This document shows positions 35,101 to 46,592 of a DNA stretch of 64,000 nucleotides, one piece after another. A program made the translations under genes and the position numbers. Under the pieces are notes generated by a model, which made no database searches, was not told the origin of the DNA, and was given only the letters and a program-made list of their open reading frames with translations. Source of the stretch: Hordeum vulgare subsp. vulgare (lineage: Eukaryota; Streptophyta; Magnoliopsida; Poales; Poaceae). Within the stretch, counting starts at the first letter, position 1; each line of letters begins with the position of its first letter. The stretch spans positions 95,218,244 through 95,282,243 of the forward strand of contig NC_058521.1 in the NCBI RefSeq assembly GCF_904849725.1. The letters run 5' to 3'.

Positions 35101-35897
35101 GCGGTTCACACTTCATTCATGGTGTTTTCCACAAGATGCTAGCTAAGTATGATGTCAACCATAGAGTTGCATCTCCTTATCATCCTCAGTCTAGTGGTCA
35201 AGTGGAGTTGAGTAATAGGGAGATCAAGTTGATCCTACAAAAGACCGTCAATAGATCTCGAAAGAACTGGTCAAGCAAACTTGATGATGCACTATGGGCT
35301 TATAGGACTGCTTATAAGAATCCCATGGGCATGTCACCGTATAAAATGGTTTACGGTAAGGCCTGTCATTTTCCTCTTGAGCTAGAACACAAAGCTTATT
35401 GGGCAATCAAAGAGCTCAACTTTGATTTCAAACTTGCCGGTGAGAAGCGGTTGTTTGATATCAGCTCGTTGGATGAATGGAGAGCCCAGGCATACGAGAA
35501 TGCCAGGTTGTTCAAGGAAAAGGTTAAGAGATGTCACGACAAACGAATATAGAAACGAGAGTTCAATGTAGGTGACTATGTCTTGCTATACAATTCTCGT
35601 TTGAGATTCTTTCCAGGCAAGCTTCTCTCTAAATGGGAAGGTCCCTATGTTGTCGAGGAAGTATATCGTTCCGGTGCCATCAAAATCAATAACACGGAAG
35701 GAAATTTTCCTAGAGTGGTAAATGGGCAAAGAATCAAGCATTACATCTCTAGTACTCCCATAAATGTTGAGACCAATATCATCAATGTCATAACTCCAAA
35801 GGAGTACATAAGGGATGTTTATCAGCCTGTTTCAGACCTTGAAAACGAAGATGTATCTGTTTCGGCAAGAAATTGGACTCCGATACTTTTCCAATAG
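32131..35897 (+). pseudogene. Athila pol: protease - reverse transcriptase - RNase H - integrase, broken by nonsense codons
   Basis: From 32131 one frame carries the protease region (GLCDMGSSVSAIP); a shift near 32405 leads to a single frame from 32424 to 35897. In that frame stops occur at 32913, 33213, 33441, 34701 and 35550; no frameshift is needed. RT shows [35 protein letters not shown] and the catalytic [10 protein letters not shown]. RNase H shows [18 protein letters not shown]. Integrase shows a His/Cys zinc region (LSCDECQR) and the acidic residues of WGFDYMGPF, YLMTDGGSHF and GQVELSNREIK. GKLLSKWEGPYVV marks the C-terminal end. The enzyme set copies element RNA to DNA and inserts it; this copy cannot make it. 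Confidence 0.95.
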
Positions 35898-36179
35898 GAA
35901 ATTTCCTCAGTTTTGGAATTTTTGGAAAATTAGAAAAATAAAAAGCAGTCCGGAGAGCAAACGAGGCAGCCACAAGGGCCCACACCGCCACCACCCCCTG
36001 GTGGCGGTGGGCAAGCTTGTGGGCACCTCGTGTGCCTCCGGGACTCCGTATTCTTGCGGAGGACTCCTTCTGGCACAGAAAAAATCAATATATAGTTGCC
36101 CGAAGGTTTTGATCTCCGTATCGCGTAGTTTTCCTCTGTTTTCGTTTCGAGCTTGTTTCAGACGCAGATCTAGATCATC

Positions 36180-36695
36180 ATGACTTCCCCAAATGCTCCT
36201 AAGGACAAGATCTTCGAGAAGGTCATCAATCCCTACCTCACAGAAGTGCTGAAACACCCTCAATCTATCAAGATGGGCGAGGGGATGTTGCACATCCGTG
36301 ATGTTGAGGGGCCTAAGAAGACCGGAAGCATGGAGACGAGGCTCGAAGCAATGGAGCAACAAGTCTTCAAGTGCCAAGGGATGGTTGAGCATGGACTCAA
36401 TGCCAACCACACGATGATCACGGAGTTCACTAGCAATCACAAGATGGATGCCATTGATATTGGGAAACACCTCACCACACTCTACGATAGGGTTGACTAA
36501 CTTCAGGGCCAGATCTATGACCTGCAGAATCAAAACTGTGAGTATGAGTACATATTTAAATCAATAAGGTTGGCTGCAGATTTGAGGATTCCGGCGACTC
36601 GTTCATCCTGCCATGATGGAGCACCTATGCCTTGGAATACGGAGGATTAGACTACTCCAACAACACCACCATCACCACCAAAGGAAGACAACTAA
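36180..36695 (+). pseudogene. Third ORF of the Athila element, downstream of integrase
   Basis: ATG at 36180 (MTSPNAPKDKIFEKVINPYL) opens a 172-codon frame ending TAA at 36693, with nonsense codons at 36498 and 36648. It is hydrophilic and partly helical with a proline-rich end. It sits where some Athila elements carry an env-like ORF, but no signal peptide or membrane span is visible, so an envelope role is not supported. The inner Tat element inserted 7 bp after its stop codon. Confidence 0.6.
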
Positions 36696-36702
36696 GCATT
36701 GG

Positions 36703-37258
36703 TGTCGTGGGTATAAGCCTGACAGTAGATGTGTAGGGTACGAATGAGATGGGCAGAGTCCTAGCTACGGCGAGGTTGTATGAGTTCAGGCCCCTCTATG
36801 GTGCAGGTAACAGCCCTACGTATCAGTGCTCTCGGAGCTTGTTACCGAGTGCAATATGGAATACAATGATTTTCTAACCCTTCTACCAGTGGGGGAGGGC
36901 GGCTTATATAGAGTGCGCTGCCCTCCACAACGGTTCCGGTATAAGGGCGGAGTAGTGGGGATTGAATGCATACGTTACAGGTAACGTATGCTCTAAATGC
37001 TAATAAATGCACCCGAAAACGTACGACCGTTTCCCTCCAGGGAGGTTACGATGTACCGAGTGTATCCAGTCGGTTAGCTTGGTATTCTCCGAATGCTAGT
37101 ATCCGACTGGATGATATAGGACCTGTTGCCGACTAGATAATGGGGATTCCTTAATTCAGTCGGGGTAGACTTAGGGTCTTGTCCTTTGTGTGGGGTAGTC
37201 CTTGGGTAGGACCTGCATGGCAGGCCTATGACCCTACCCTAGGACTATGACCCCATCA
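36703..37258 (-). repeat. 3' LTR of the inner Tat element
   Basis: 556 bp. Next to it, at 37259-37271, the minus strand reads ATTCGGGGACTAA, the likely polypurine tract. Confidence 0.95.
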
Positions 37259-37779
37259 TTAGTCCCCGAATGGATTGGGGTTGAAACGACGAAGCGGTGC
37301 TTGAAGTTCGGATCCGACTGGATTAGATTCGGCTCGGGCGTTGCTTGCCTCTATCCATTTTACCTTTTCTAACCAATGATCCGAGTGGAAGTGCTTGCGA
37401 AACCGACTGTCGGGAGCCGAGTGTTTCCGCGGCATCTTTTGACGCGACCGGTCAACTGAGAGCGGCGGATTTTTCGGGATCTAAAATTTCGGGTTCCGCG
37501 CGCTCAGCGGGGACGACGTCAGCGCACTCGAGTAGCGCTTGACGCCTCGATTCTCGCGCCTTCAAGTCCTCCACTGATATCGCCGCGGCCGGTCAGGCGG
37601 ATAAGGTTTCGGGGCCACCCGCCAGTGACCCAGTCGGAACCCTATTTAAATCTGGGCGGCGAGGCTTCTTCGTTACGCTCGCCGAATCTTTCGCTCTCGC
37701 CTGCTCCATCTTCCTCGCCACCTCCAGCGCTCCAACACTCCCTCCTTCTCCTTCCTCTCGAGAGTTCGCCGTCGCCTCC

Positions 37780-40700
37780 ATGACCAAGGGTCAGACCAGC
37801 AAGATGGAGGCGAGGAAGAAGAAGGGCAAGGCGGCGGCGCCTGCTGAGCGGCGGCAGCGGCCGCTGCCGGCGGGGTGGATCCAAGGATACTTCCTCCCCT
37901 CCACGGTGACGGAGGGAGATCTGCTGCAGCTGGTGGAGCACGGAGTGCTCGTGCACAAGTCCTGGAGACTGTCGGCGGAGGACGAGGTCGAGCCGGCGCC
38001 CCGGGAGGGGGAGCGCGTCCTGCTCCTCAGCCATGTCCACCGAGGTTTTTCTTTGCCCCCGCATCCTTTCTTCAAGGGCATCTTGAATCACTTCGGTGCC
38101 CAACTTCACCATTTCCCTCCGAATGCCATCACGCACCTTTCTGCCTTCATAGTCTTATGTGAGTGTTTTATCGGCTGCCCTCCCCATTGGGGTTTGTTCA
38201 AACATATCTTCTCCGCCCGATCCCAAACCATCAAACGACTTAGCCAGTCGGATGATAAGACGCACCTCCTCCAGCTCTGTGGGGGTGTAGGATTCCAGAA
38301 GAAGAGTCGGAGTAGCTATCCTGCTCTCCAGTTAAGTGAGTCAGTGAGGAACTGGCAGTCGACATGGTTCTACTGCCAGGATATCGCCTGTCCGAATGCG
38401 TCGACTGGTCTGCCTCGTTTTAGTCTAGACTGGCCCGCCCCGCCTAAGCAGCTCGCGCTCTCGAAGGCGGAGAAGAACGACGTCCAGCCCCTGATTGAGG
38501 CGCTCGTGGACGTCGTCAGGAGGGGGGTCACCGGTATAGACCTGCTGGAAATCTTCCTTGGTCGGCGAATCCAGCCTCTGCAGGCTCGCGACCATGCCAT
38601 GTGGCATTACACGAGGCCCGTGGATTCCACTCGGACTAATGTTGTGGGCGTGACTGAGGAGAGGGTGACCTCGTGGGTGCTCCAGATCATGGGTCCTTGT
38701 GAGAATCCCAAAGGATCACGGCGAGTGAAGCCCTTCTGCGCGGATAATCCCCCGCCGAATTAGGTGAGAGACTCTTGTCGAGTGCTCCTAACTGTCTTAA
38801 TCTTGTCATTTGCTTGAATCGCTGTGTGATGTTTGATGTCGCCGACTGAATTTTATGCAGGAGTGGACCATCTGGTTTTCTCCCGTCTCGAACGGGAATT
38901 CGGCCGAGGAGGAGGAGGGCAGCCAGGAGGGCAGCATGGAGAGCGCTGAATATGTTTCCGACAGTGGGGAGTCGGAGGAAGAGTCCAGCGAGGAGGAGGA
39001 AGAAGACGAGGAGCAGGACTCGCCACCTCCACAACTGGAGCATCGGACCAAGCGCCGACACGAGCCCGCTGTCCCCTCAGCTCCCCCCGCGTCTTCGAGT
39101 TCTTCGCCTACTGCTCCAGTGGTCCCGAGTGTTCGAAGCGCTAAGAGGACCAGGGATGCCGCCGCTGAGTCTGCAGGCCAATCTTCTAAGGCGCCCAAGC
39201 CGAGTGGGCCTAAACCTCGGAAGGCTCTGCCGCGAATGAGGGTTGCTGTCCCCGTCACCTCCACGTAAGTGTACTCAGCTTTCAGTTTTTTCTGATATCC
39301 GAGTGAACTTCTGTTTACTGGCCGACTGGATCTCACTCGACAGTGTCGCTACTTCTGCCACCTCCCCGGCGCGTCAGGAAGACGACCCCTTGGACACGGA
39401 CAACGTCGTCTCGTCTCAGCCAGGTGCGTTGTAGGAACGTCGAGTGTTTTATACCATTGCTTCTTTCTCTTTCTAAGACCTCGTGTCATTCGGCCTGTCA
39501 GGGGCGATCTGCCTGGATGAGGGCGACCAGGGGAGAGCCGACCCAGCTGTGGAGCCTGTTCTTGAGGCTGCTCCTCCCGCTGCCGCTCTCGCCGCCGACG
39601 TGCTGCCGACAGAGGCACCGCCGCCGACTGAACCACTGCTGGTGGAGGAGGAGCCGACTGGGGCAGGCCTTGGGATGCCTCAGGAACCTCCGACGATTCC
39701 AGGTTCGTCGCATGCTGAATTCAGCATCCAGCGTCTTCCAGAGGAGCAGGTGGGAGCGGCCGAGGGGGCTATGGTGCAGGCGGAGCTGATGACTGGAGAG
39801 GCCAAGAAGGCCTATGACTCCATTGCGGCCTTGTACCAGCGGAGCTTGGAGCTGCGCGATGATATTCGAGTAAGTGGTCTAGTAAGTATTTACTTTTCCC
39901 CTGTAACCCACTGGGTGTTCTTGAATAGTAGCTGTTATTTGCAATGGGTGCACTCTGAGTGAACCCAGTGGGTGTAGTCCCCGAGACTTCTGTCGAGTGC
40001 TTGCACCGACAGTTGTCTTTATACGTGTCTGTAGATAGGAGTACCAAGTGCGAGTAGTTGATGCAGTCGGATTGCACTTACGGTAAGAGTCCCCGAGAGT
40101 AAGTTGTACTCAGGTCGGGTAGTATTGGCCTCGGAGGCATAGTTGATAACATGCATCTCAATAGGGCAGGCCTGGTTGAGGTGCATGCCAGTGGGGTCAC
40201 GCTTAGTGAACCCACTGGGTGTAGTCCCTGAGACCGCTGTCGACTGCTTGCTTCGGCAGGGGTCTGAAAAACTTAGACTGCTAACTGTTGAACTTTCTGA
40301 TTGTCTCTTGTTTGTTGTTTGCAGAAAACTTGTGCAATGGGATCAGCATATGAGAATCTCAAGGCGGAGAGAAATCAGTTCGCGGGCGAACTTGATGCGG
40401 CCATGGTTGCAATGGCTGGCATGAAGGATGCCCTGGCGGAACGGGAGAAATCATTGGACCAGGCGCGTGAAGTGAACAAGGTGTTGACTGAGGAAGTGGA
40501 AAAGATGGGGAAGCAGAGGACTGCGCTGATGAGTCAGATGGATGTGCCGAACAAACGATGTAGAGGACAAGAGAAATATGTCAGCGACTGGGCTCGGCAG
40601 ATGATGGCGCGTCTGGCTGGTAAGTCCTTATCTTTCCGAGTGGTAGTGTTATGAGCGTAGCAGTGGGCTCTTATTGTCTGTTTGTCCTATTGTCGCAGAT

Positions 40701-41189
40701 TTTTTCTTTGACACCGAAGCTGAAGCGACTGACGTGGAGCGTTCGATTCTTGAGAACGTTCCACTCGGCGACGACGCCAATCGGGATCTGCTCCGTGCGC
40801 ACATCCGCGTGGGCAAAGTTGGTCCTTTCATCGGACGACTGAGAGAAGTCGTCGGCCGGATCGACAAGGAGCTTTGGCCAGAAGATGAGCCGCGACAGGA
40901 GATGGAGAACCTGATGATCCGACTGGCGGAGATTCCCAACAGAGTGCAGTCGTGGAAGAAATCTGCAGCTCATTGTGGTGCAGATGTTGCTCAGTCCCTG
41001 GTCCGAGTCCATTGCAAGGAGGTGCGTGAGGAAAAACTGAAGACTCTGAAGGTCGTCAACATGAAGAAGCTTCGATTCGAAGACTTCATGGAGACGTTCC
41101 TTGAGAGCGCTACCCGCATCGCCGACGGAATCGACTTGGACACTTTTGTGGAGCCCTCCAGTCCTGGTGCCGGCCCAGCTGACGCGTAA
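37780..41189 (+). CDS. Six-exon antisense ORF of the Tat element (PF04195-like), near-intact
   Basis: Exons that join in phase: 37780-38763, 38861-39264, 39344-39423, 39502-39869, 40325-40619, 40699-41189. All introns are GT-AG (donors GTGAG, GTAAGT, GTGCG, GTAAGT, GTAAGT). The total is 874 codons including the stop at 41187-41189. Exon 1 is basic at its N-terminus (MEARKKKGK) and carries the 'putative gypsy type transposon' domain around residues 80-150 (RGFSLPPHPFFKG, NAITHLSAFIVLCECF). Exon 2 is very acidic (Glu/Ser runs) with KRRHEP-type basic patches. Exons 5-6 are helical and likely coiled-coil (YENLKAERNQFAG, LDQAREVNKVLTEEVEKMGK). The only lesion seen is TAG at 38761-38763, the last codon of exon 1, directly before the donor. 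It lies opposite to gag-pol. Its function is unknown. Confidence 0.8.
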
Positions 41190-41403
41190 GACACTTTATC
41201 CTCGGTATGCCGAGTGTTTATCTGTAAGGTACTTTGGCCACTTCTGTTAGCCGTCACATTTTTAAATTGGTGCGGGTAAACTTGATCCGCACCGAGTTAG
41301 CTATCTTTGCGAGGATTTTGGAATCCGATTTTTGCCCTTCTGTTGCAATGTTGATTCGAGTTTTTGTTTGGCGTTTTTTTGGTGAAGCCAAAGGAAACCA
41401 GTC

Positions 41404-42263
41404 GATGCTGGATCGCTGCTAAGCCCCCGAGTGTAACATGAAGTGCACACTCGGAGAAGGTTAATACTTAGGCGATGCTGGATCGCAGCTAAGCCTCCGA
41501 GTGTGACGTTAAGTACACACTCGGAGAAGGGTAATGCTTAGGCGATGCTGAATCGTAGCTAAGGCTCCGAGTGTGACGTGTAGTGCACACTCGGAGAAGG
41601 TTAATACTTAGGCGATGCTGAATCGCAGCTAAGGCCCCCCGAGTGTGACGTGTAGTGCACACTCGGAGAAGGTGAATACTTAGGCGATGCAGAATCACAG
41701 CTAAGCCTCCGAATGTGACATGTAGTGCACACTCGGAGAAGGTTAATACTTAGGCGATGCTGAATCGCAGCTAAGCCCCCGAGTGTGACGTGTAGTGCAC
41801 ACTCGGAGAAGGTTAATACTTAGGCGATGCTGAATCGCAGCTAAGCCCCCGAGTGTGACGTGTAGTGCACACTCGGAGAAGGTTAATACTTAGGCGATGC
41901 TGAATCGCAGCTAAGCCTCGAGTGTGACGTGTAGTGCACACTCGGAGAAGGTGAATACTTAGGCGATGCTGAATCGCAGCTAATCCTCCGAGTGTGACGT
42001 GTAGTGGACACTCGGAGAAGGTGAATACGTAGGCGATGCTAAATCGCAGCTAAGCCCCGAGTGTGACGTGTAGTGCACACTTGGAGAAGGTTAATACTTA
42101 GGCGATGCTGAATTGCAGCTAAGCTCCCGAGTGTGACGTGTAGTGCACACTCGGAGAAGGTTAATACTTAGGCAATGCTGAATCGCAGCTAAGCCCCCGA
42201 GTGTGACGTGTAGTGCACACTCGGAGAAGGTTAATACTTAGGCGATGCTGAATCGCAGCTAAG
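41404..42263. repeat. Tandem array, about 12 copies of a 70-bp unit, 3' UTR of the inner Tat element
   Basis: GATGCTG(G/A)ATCGC recurs at 41404, 41474, 41544 and so on to 42244, a spacing of 70 bp with rare 1-2 bp slips. Each unit holds CCGAGTGTG and, about 10 bases on, CACACTCGG, a 9-bp inverted pair able to form a hairpin. The array lies between the pol stop (42371) and the antisense ORF end (41189), bordered by a T run at 42265-42274. Tandem arrays in this position are known in Tat-clade 3' UTRs. Confidence 0.95.
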
Positions 42264-42370
42264 TTTTTTTTTTTGAGACCGGAGTCTGTGACCGCGGAAG
42301 AACTTTGAACCTGCAAAAAGCTTTATATTATTTCGCCAATACTTGTTCGTTACATCGCTTCAGTCGACGG

Positions 42371-45091
42371 TCACGTGTAGAAGCGCTTCAGGAGGTCTCC
42401 GTTCCATGCGTGCGGCTCATCTGTCTCCCTCTGAATGTTGTAGAGTCTGTATGCTCCGTTGTTCAGCACCTTGGAGATGATGAAGGGTCCTTCCCAGGCC
42501 GGAGCTAACTTGTGGGGTCTTTGCTGATCCACTCGGAGCACCAGGTCGCCTTCTTGGAACGTCCGACTTCTGACGTGGCGTGCATGAAAACGCCGCAGAT
42601 TTTGTTGATAAATGGTCAAGCGAATTAACGCCATCTCGCGCTCCTCTTCCAGAAGGTCCACTCCGTCTTGCCTTGCTTGTTCTGCTTCGGCTTCGGAGAA
42701 GAGTTCGACTCGTGGCGCATTGTGAAGCAAGTCACTCGGAAGGACCGCTTCTGCTCCATAAACGAGGAAGAACAGTGATCGCCCTGTAGATCTGTTCGGG
42801 GTTGTTCGAAGTCCCCAAAGCACTGAAGGTAGCTCGGTAACCCAAGCGCCAGTGGCATGTCCTATCTCTCACAGTAGTCGGGGCTTCAATCCTTGCAAAA
42901 TAAGACCATTTTCCCGCTCTGCTTGTCCGTTGGACTGAGGATGTGCTACGGAAGCAAAATCCACTCGGATGCCCTGGCTTGTGCAGAACCCTTTGAATCT
43001 GTCCGAGTCAAAGTTTGTCCCGTTGTCCGTAATTATGCTGTGAGGTACACCGAATCTGAAGATGATGTCCCTGACAAACTTGACGGCTGTCGAAGCGTCG
43101 AGCTTCTTGATGGGCTTCGCTTCGATCCACTTCGTGAACTTGTCGACTGCCACCAACAGATGTGTGTATCCACCTTGGCCTGTCTTGAACGGGCCGACTG
43201 TATCTAATCCCCACACTGCAAACGGCCACACCAGAGGGATCGTCTTCAATGCGGACGTTGGCTTGTGGGACTTGTTGGAGTAGGAGTGGCAGCCCTCACA
43301 TCGATCAACCATATCCTTAGCCATCTCGTTAGCCTGCAGCCAAAAGAAGCTAGCCCTGAATGCCTTGGCTACGATTTCTCTCGAAGAAGCATGATGACCG
43401 CAGGTCCCCGAGTGAATATCCTCCAGGGTCAGCTGCCCCTCCTCTGGGGAGATACATCGTTGAAGAACGCTTGAGATACTCTCCTTGTACAATTGTCCTT
43501 CAATCACAGTGAATGACTTCGATCTGCGGACTATTTGCCTGGCTTGGACTTCGTCTTCTGGGAGTTCTTGCCTCAAGATATATGCCATGATCGGCACAGT
43601 CCAATCGGGAATGACAGCCAGAATCTCCATGACCAGATCAACCACCGCAGGTACATCGACTTCAGTCGGGTCTGCTGCACTCTTGGGTTGTACCGACTCC
43701 TCTGTGAAAGGATCTTCTTTGACTGAGGGGAGATGGAGGTGCTCGAGGTAGACGTCACTCGGGATTGGTCTCTGAGTGGATCCGAGTTTTGCTAACTCGT
43801 CGGCCGCTTCGTTCTTCAGTCTTGGAACATGGTGGAGCTCTAGACCTTCAAACTTCTTCTCCAGCTTCCTCACTGCATTGCAGTATATGGTCATGGTGGG
43901 GTTCCTGACGTCCCACTCTTTCATCACTTGATTGACCACCAAATCCGAATCGCTGTAGACCATCAAGCGACGGACGCCGAGTGAGATGGCCATACGCAAT
44001 CCGTAGAGGAGAGCCTCATAGTCTGCTTCATTGTTGGAGGAATCAAAATGTATCTGCAACACGTATTTGAGCTTGTCGCCCTTTGGTGATATGATCACAA
44101 CACCAGCGCCGGAGCCATTCAACATCTTAGACCCATCGAAGAACATTGTCCAATGAGCCGAGTAGATGTGGGTCGGTTGCTGTTGTTCTACCCATTCTGC
44201 TATAAAGTCAGCCAGGGCTTGAGACTTAATAGCTTTCTTGGCCTCGAACTTGATGTCACAGTACAATATCTCCATTGCCCACTTCGCCACTCGGCCCGAT
44301 GCGTCTCGATTGTGGATAATTTCCGACAACGGAGCATCAGAAACGACAGATACCGAGTGGTCTTGGAAATAATGAGCCACCTTCTTCGCGGTCATATAAA
44401 TCCCATAGATAAGTTTTTGATAATGGGGATACCTCTGCTTGGAAGGAGTCAGGACTTCGGAGACGTAGTACACTGGCCGCTGAACTTTATATGCTTTGCC
44501 TTCTTCTTCTCGCTCGACTGTAAGAACAGTACTGACGACTTGATTTGTAGCCGCGATATATAGAAGAAGGGGCTCTTTACTGAACGGAGCATTAAGAACC
44601 GGCTGGGTGGAGAGCAGGACTTTGAGGTCGTCGAATGCGACTTGGGTTTCGTCTTTCCACTCGAAGGTATCTGACTTCTTCATGAGTCGGTACAGAGGAA
44701 GTGCTTTTTCTCCGAGTCGACTGATGAACCTGCTCAAAGCCGCTAGGCAACCTGTGAGCCGTTGAACATCGTGTATTCTGACCGGCCTTTCCATTCGAAC
44801 GATGGTCCCGATCTTTTTGGGGTTGACATCGATCCCTCGTGCGAAAGCGAAGAAACCGAGTAACTTTCCGCTGGGAACACCGAATGAACATTTGGCTGGG
44901 TTGAGCTTGATATCGTATCTACGAAGGTTGGCGAATGTTTCAGCCAAGTCAGTTAGCAGGTCGGAACCTTTGCGTGACTTGACCACGATATCATCCATAT
45001 ATGCCTCCACATTGCGACCGATCTGGTCAAGGAGGCATTTTTGGATCATGCGCATAAAGGTAGCTCCTGCATTCTTCAGACCGAAAGGCAT
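42371..45091 (-). pseudogene. Inner Tat pol: reverse transcriptase - RNase H - archaeal-type RNase H - integrase
   Basis: The frame opens at the RT palm (MPFGLKNAGATFMRM) with the catalytic VEAYMDDIVVKS. A first, degenerate RNase H follows (LLLYIAATNQVVSTVL ... YYVSEVLTPSKQRYPHYQKL). A second RNase H comes after it (WTMFFDGSKMLNGSGAGVV, SNNEADYEALLYGLRMA, YSDSDLVVNQV). Integrase has HSGTCGHHASS and CEGCHSYS for the zinc site and WGLDTVGPF, SIITDNGTNF, NGQAERENGLILQ for catalysis. A TGA at 42871-42869 breaks the frame, which continues in the same phase to the natural end at 42371 (GDLLKRFYT). Upstream, a one-base slip near 45115 separates it from the RT N-terminus. Confidence 0.95.
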
Positions 45092-46592
45092 AGTGATGTA
45101 GCAGAAGCACCCGAATGGGGGTGATGAAGGCTGTCTTTAACTCATCGGGACCATACAGACGGATCTGATGATAACCCGAGTAGGCATCGAGAAACGACAG
45201 ATGCTCGCAACCCGTAGTCGAATCGACAATTTGATCTATGCGGGGGAGCGGAAAATGGTCTTTCGGGCAGATCTTATTGAGGTGCTTGAAGTCGATGCAC
45301 ATTCGGAGCTACTTGTCCTTCTTGGGAACCATGACAACATTGGCGAGCCACTCGGAGTGGTGAACCTCGCGAATGAAGTCGGCTGCCAACAGCTTGGCCA
45401 CCTCTTCCCCGATTGCCTTCCTCTTGTGCGCGGCGGACCGGCGCAGACGTTCTCGGACAGGTCGGGCCGTGGGATCCACGTGCAGTCGGTGCTCAGCCAA
45501 CTCCCTGGGTACACCTGGCATGTCGGAGGGTTTCCATGCGAAGATGTCCCAGTTCTCACAGAGGAATTGGGTGAGCTCGGCTTCCTATTTAGGATCGAGG
45601 GTGGTGGAGATGTCCGTCGGGGCAGCAGTGGCGTCCGTCGGGTGGATGCTGACCTTCTTTGTCTCTCCCGCCGACTGAAATGCAGACTCTGAAGCTGGCT
45701 TCTTCAAGCGCATCAGGTCGGCGGGGTCGACTGTTTTCTTGTACTCGTCCAGCTCGAGGACGGCCATCTGCTGGTCTGCAATCCTTGATCCCTGCTGCAG
45801 ACACTCTTCAGCTCGTTGCCGATTGCCTGTGATGGTGATCACGCCTTTCGGGCCCGGCATCTTCAGCTTCAGGTACACGTAACATGGACGGGCCATGAAG
45901 TGCGCATACGCTGGGCGACCCAGAATTGCGTGATAAGCACTCTAGAAGTCAACCACTTCGAACGTCAGCCTTTCCTTGCGGAAGTTCTTGTCGGAGCCAA
46001 AAACGACGTCCAACGCGATCTGGCCGAGTGATTTGGCCTTCCGTCCAGGGACGACTCCGTGGAACTGCATGCTGCTCTCGCTGAGTCTGGACATCGGGAT
46101 GCCCATCCCCTTAAGGGTGTCGGCGTACATGATGTTCAAGCCGCTGCCGCCATCCATGAGGACTTTGCGCAGTCGGACTCCTTCTACCACCGGGTCGACG
46201 ACCAGGGCCTGTCTTCCCGGGGTGGGTACATGTGCCGGATGATCCGACTGGTCAAAGGTGATCGCAGTCTGGGACCATTTGAGGAACTTGGGGTTGGAAG
46301 GGTTGGCCATGTTGACCTCTCGGTTCACCAGCTTCAGTCGGCTCTTGCTCTCGACGTCAGCAAAGATCATCAGGGTGGCGTGGACCTGGGGGAACGGATC
46401 CTCCTTATCCTCCTCATCCTGTTCATGGTTCTTCTCACTCGGCTGCCCTTCGCTGAATCCCTGGATCAGGAGGCGACACTGTCGAGTGGTATGCTTCGCA
46501 TATATGGGGTTGCCTTCTTCATCCATCTTTGCGTGCACCGGACAAGGCTGGTCAAGAATGGGATTGTTGAACGGCTTCTTCTTGGGGGTAAA
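45027..46592 (-). pseudogene. Inner Tat protease and RT N-terminal region, broken
   Basis: This continues the gag frame. It holds the protease active-site region (KVLMDGGSGLNIMYADTL), ILGRPAYAHFMARP lying after a TAG at 45944-45942, and the RT fingers (VVMVPKKDK, then MCIDFKHLNKICPKDHFPLP, FLDAYSGYHQI). TAG codons occur at 45942, 45585 and 45309. The frame is lost near 45115, where an extra base in a C run shifts it. All parts are in the frame of gag. Confidence 0.9.

Noticed and set aside
36180..36695. Envelope gene of an endogenous retrovirus
   Set aside because: No signal peptide, glycosylation-rich ectodomain or membrane anchor; only the position is suggestive.
41404..42263. Regular repeats that could suggest a CRISPR array
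   Set aside because: Units are contiguous 70-mers without unique spacers, inside a plant retrotransposon 3' UTR.
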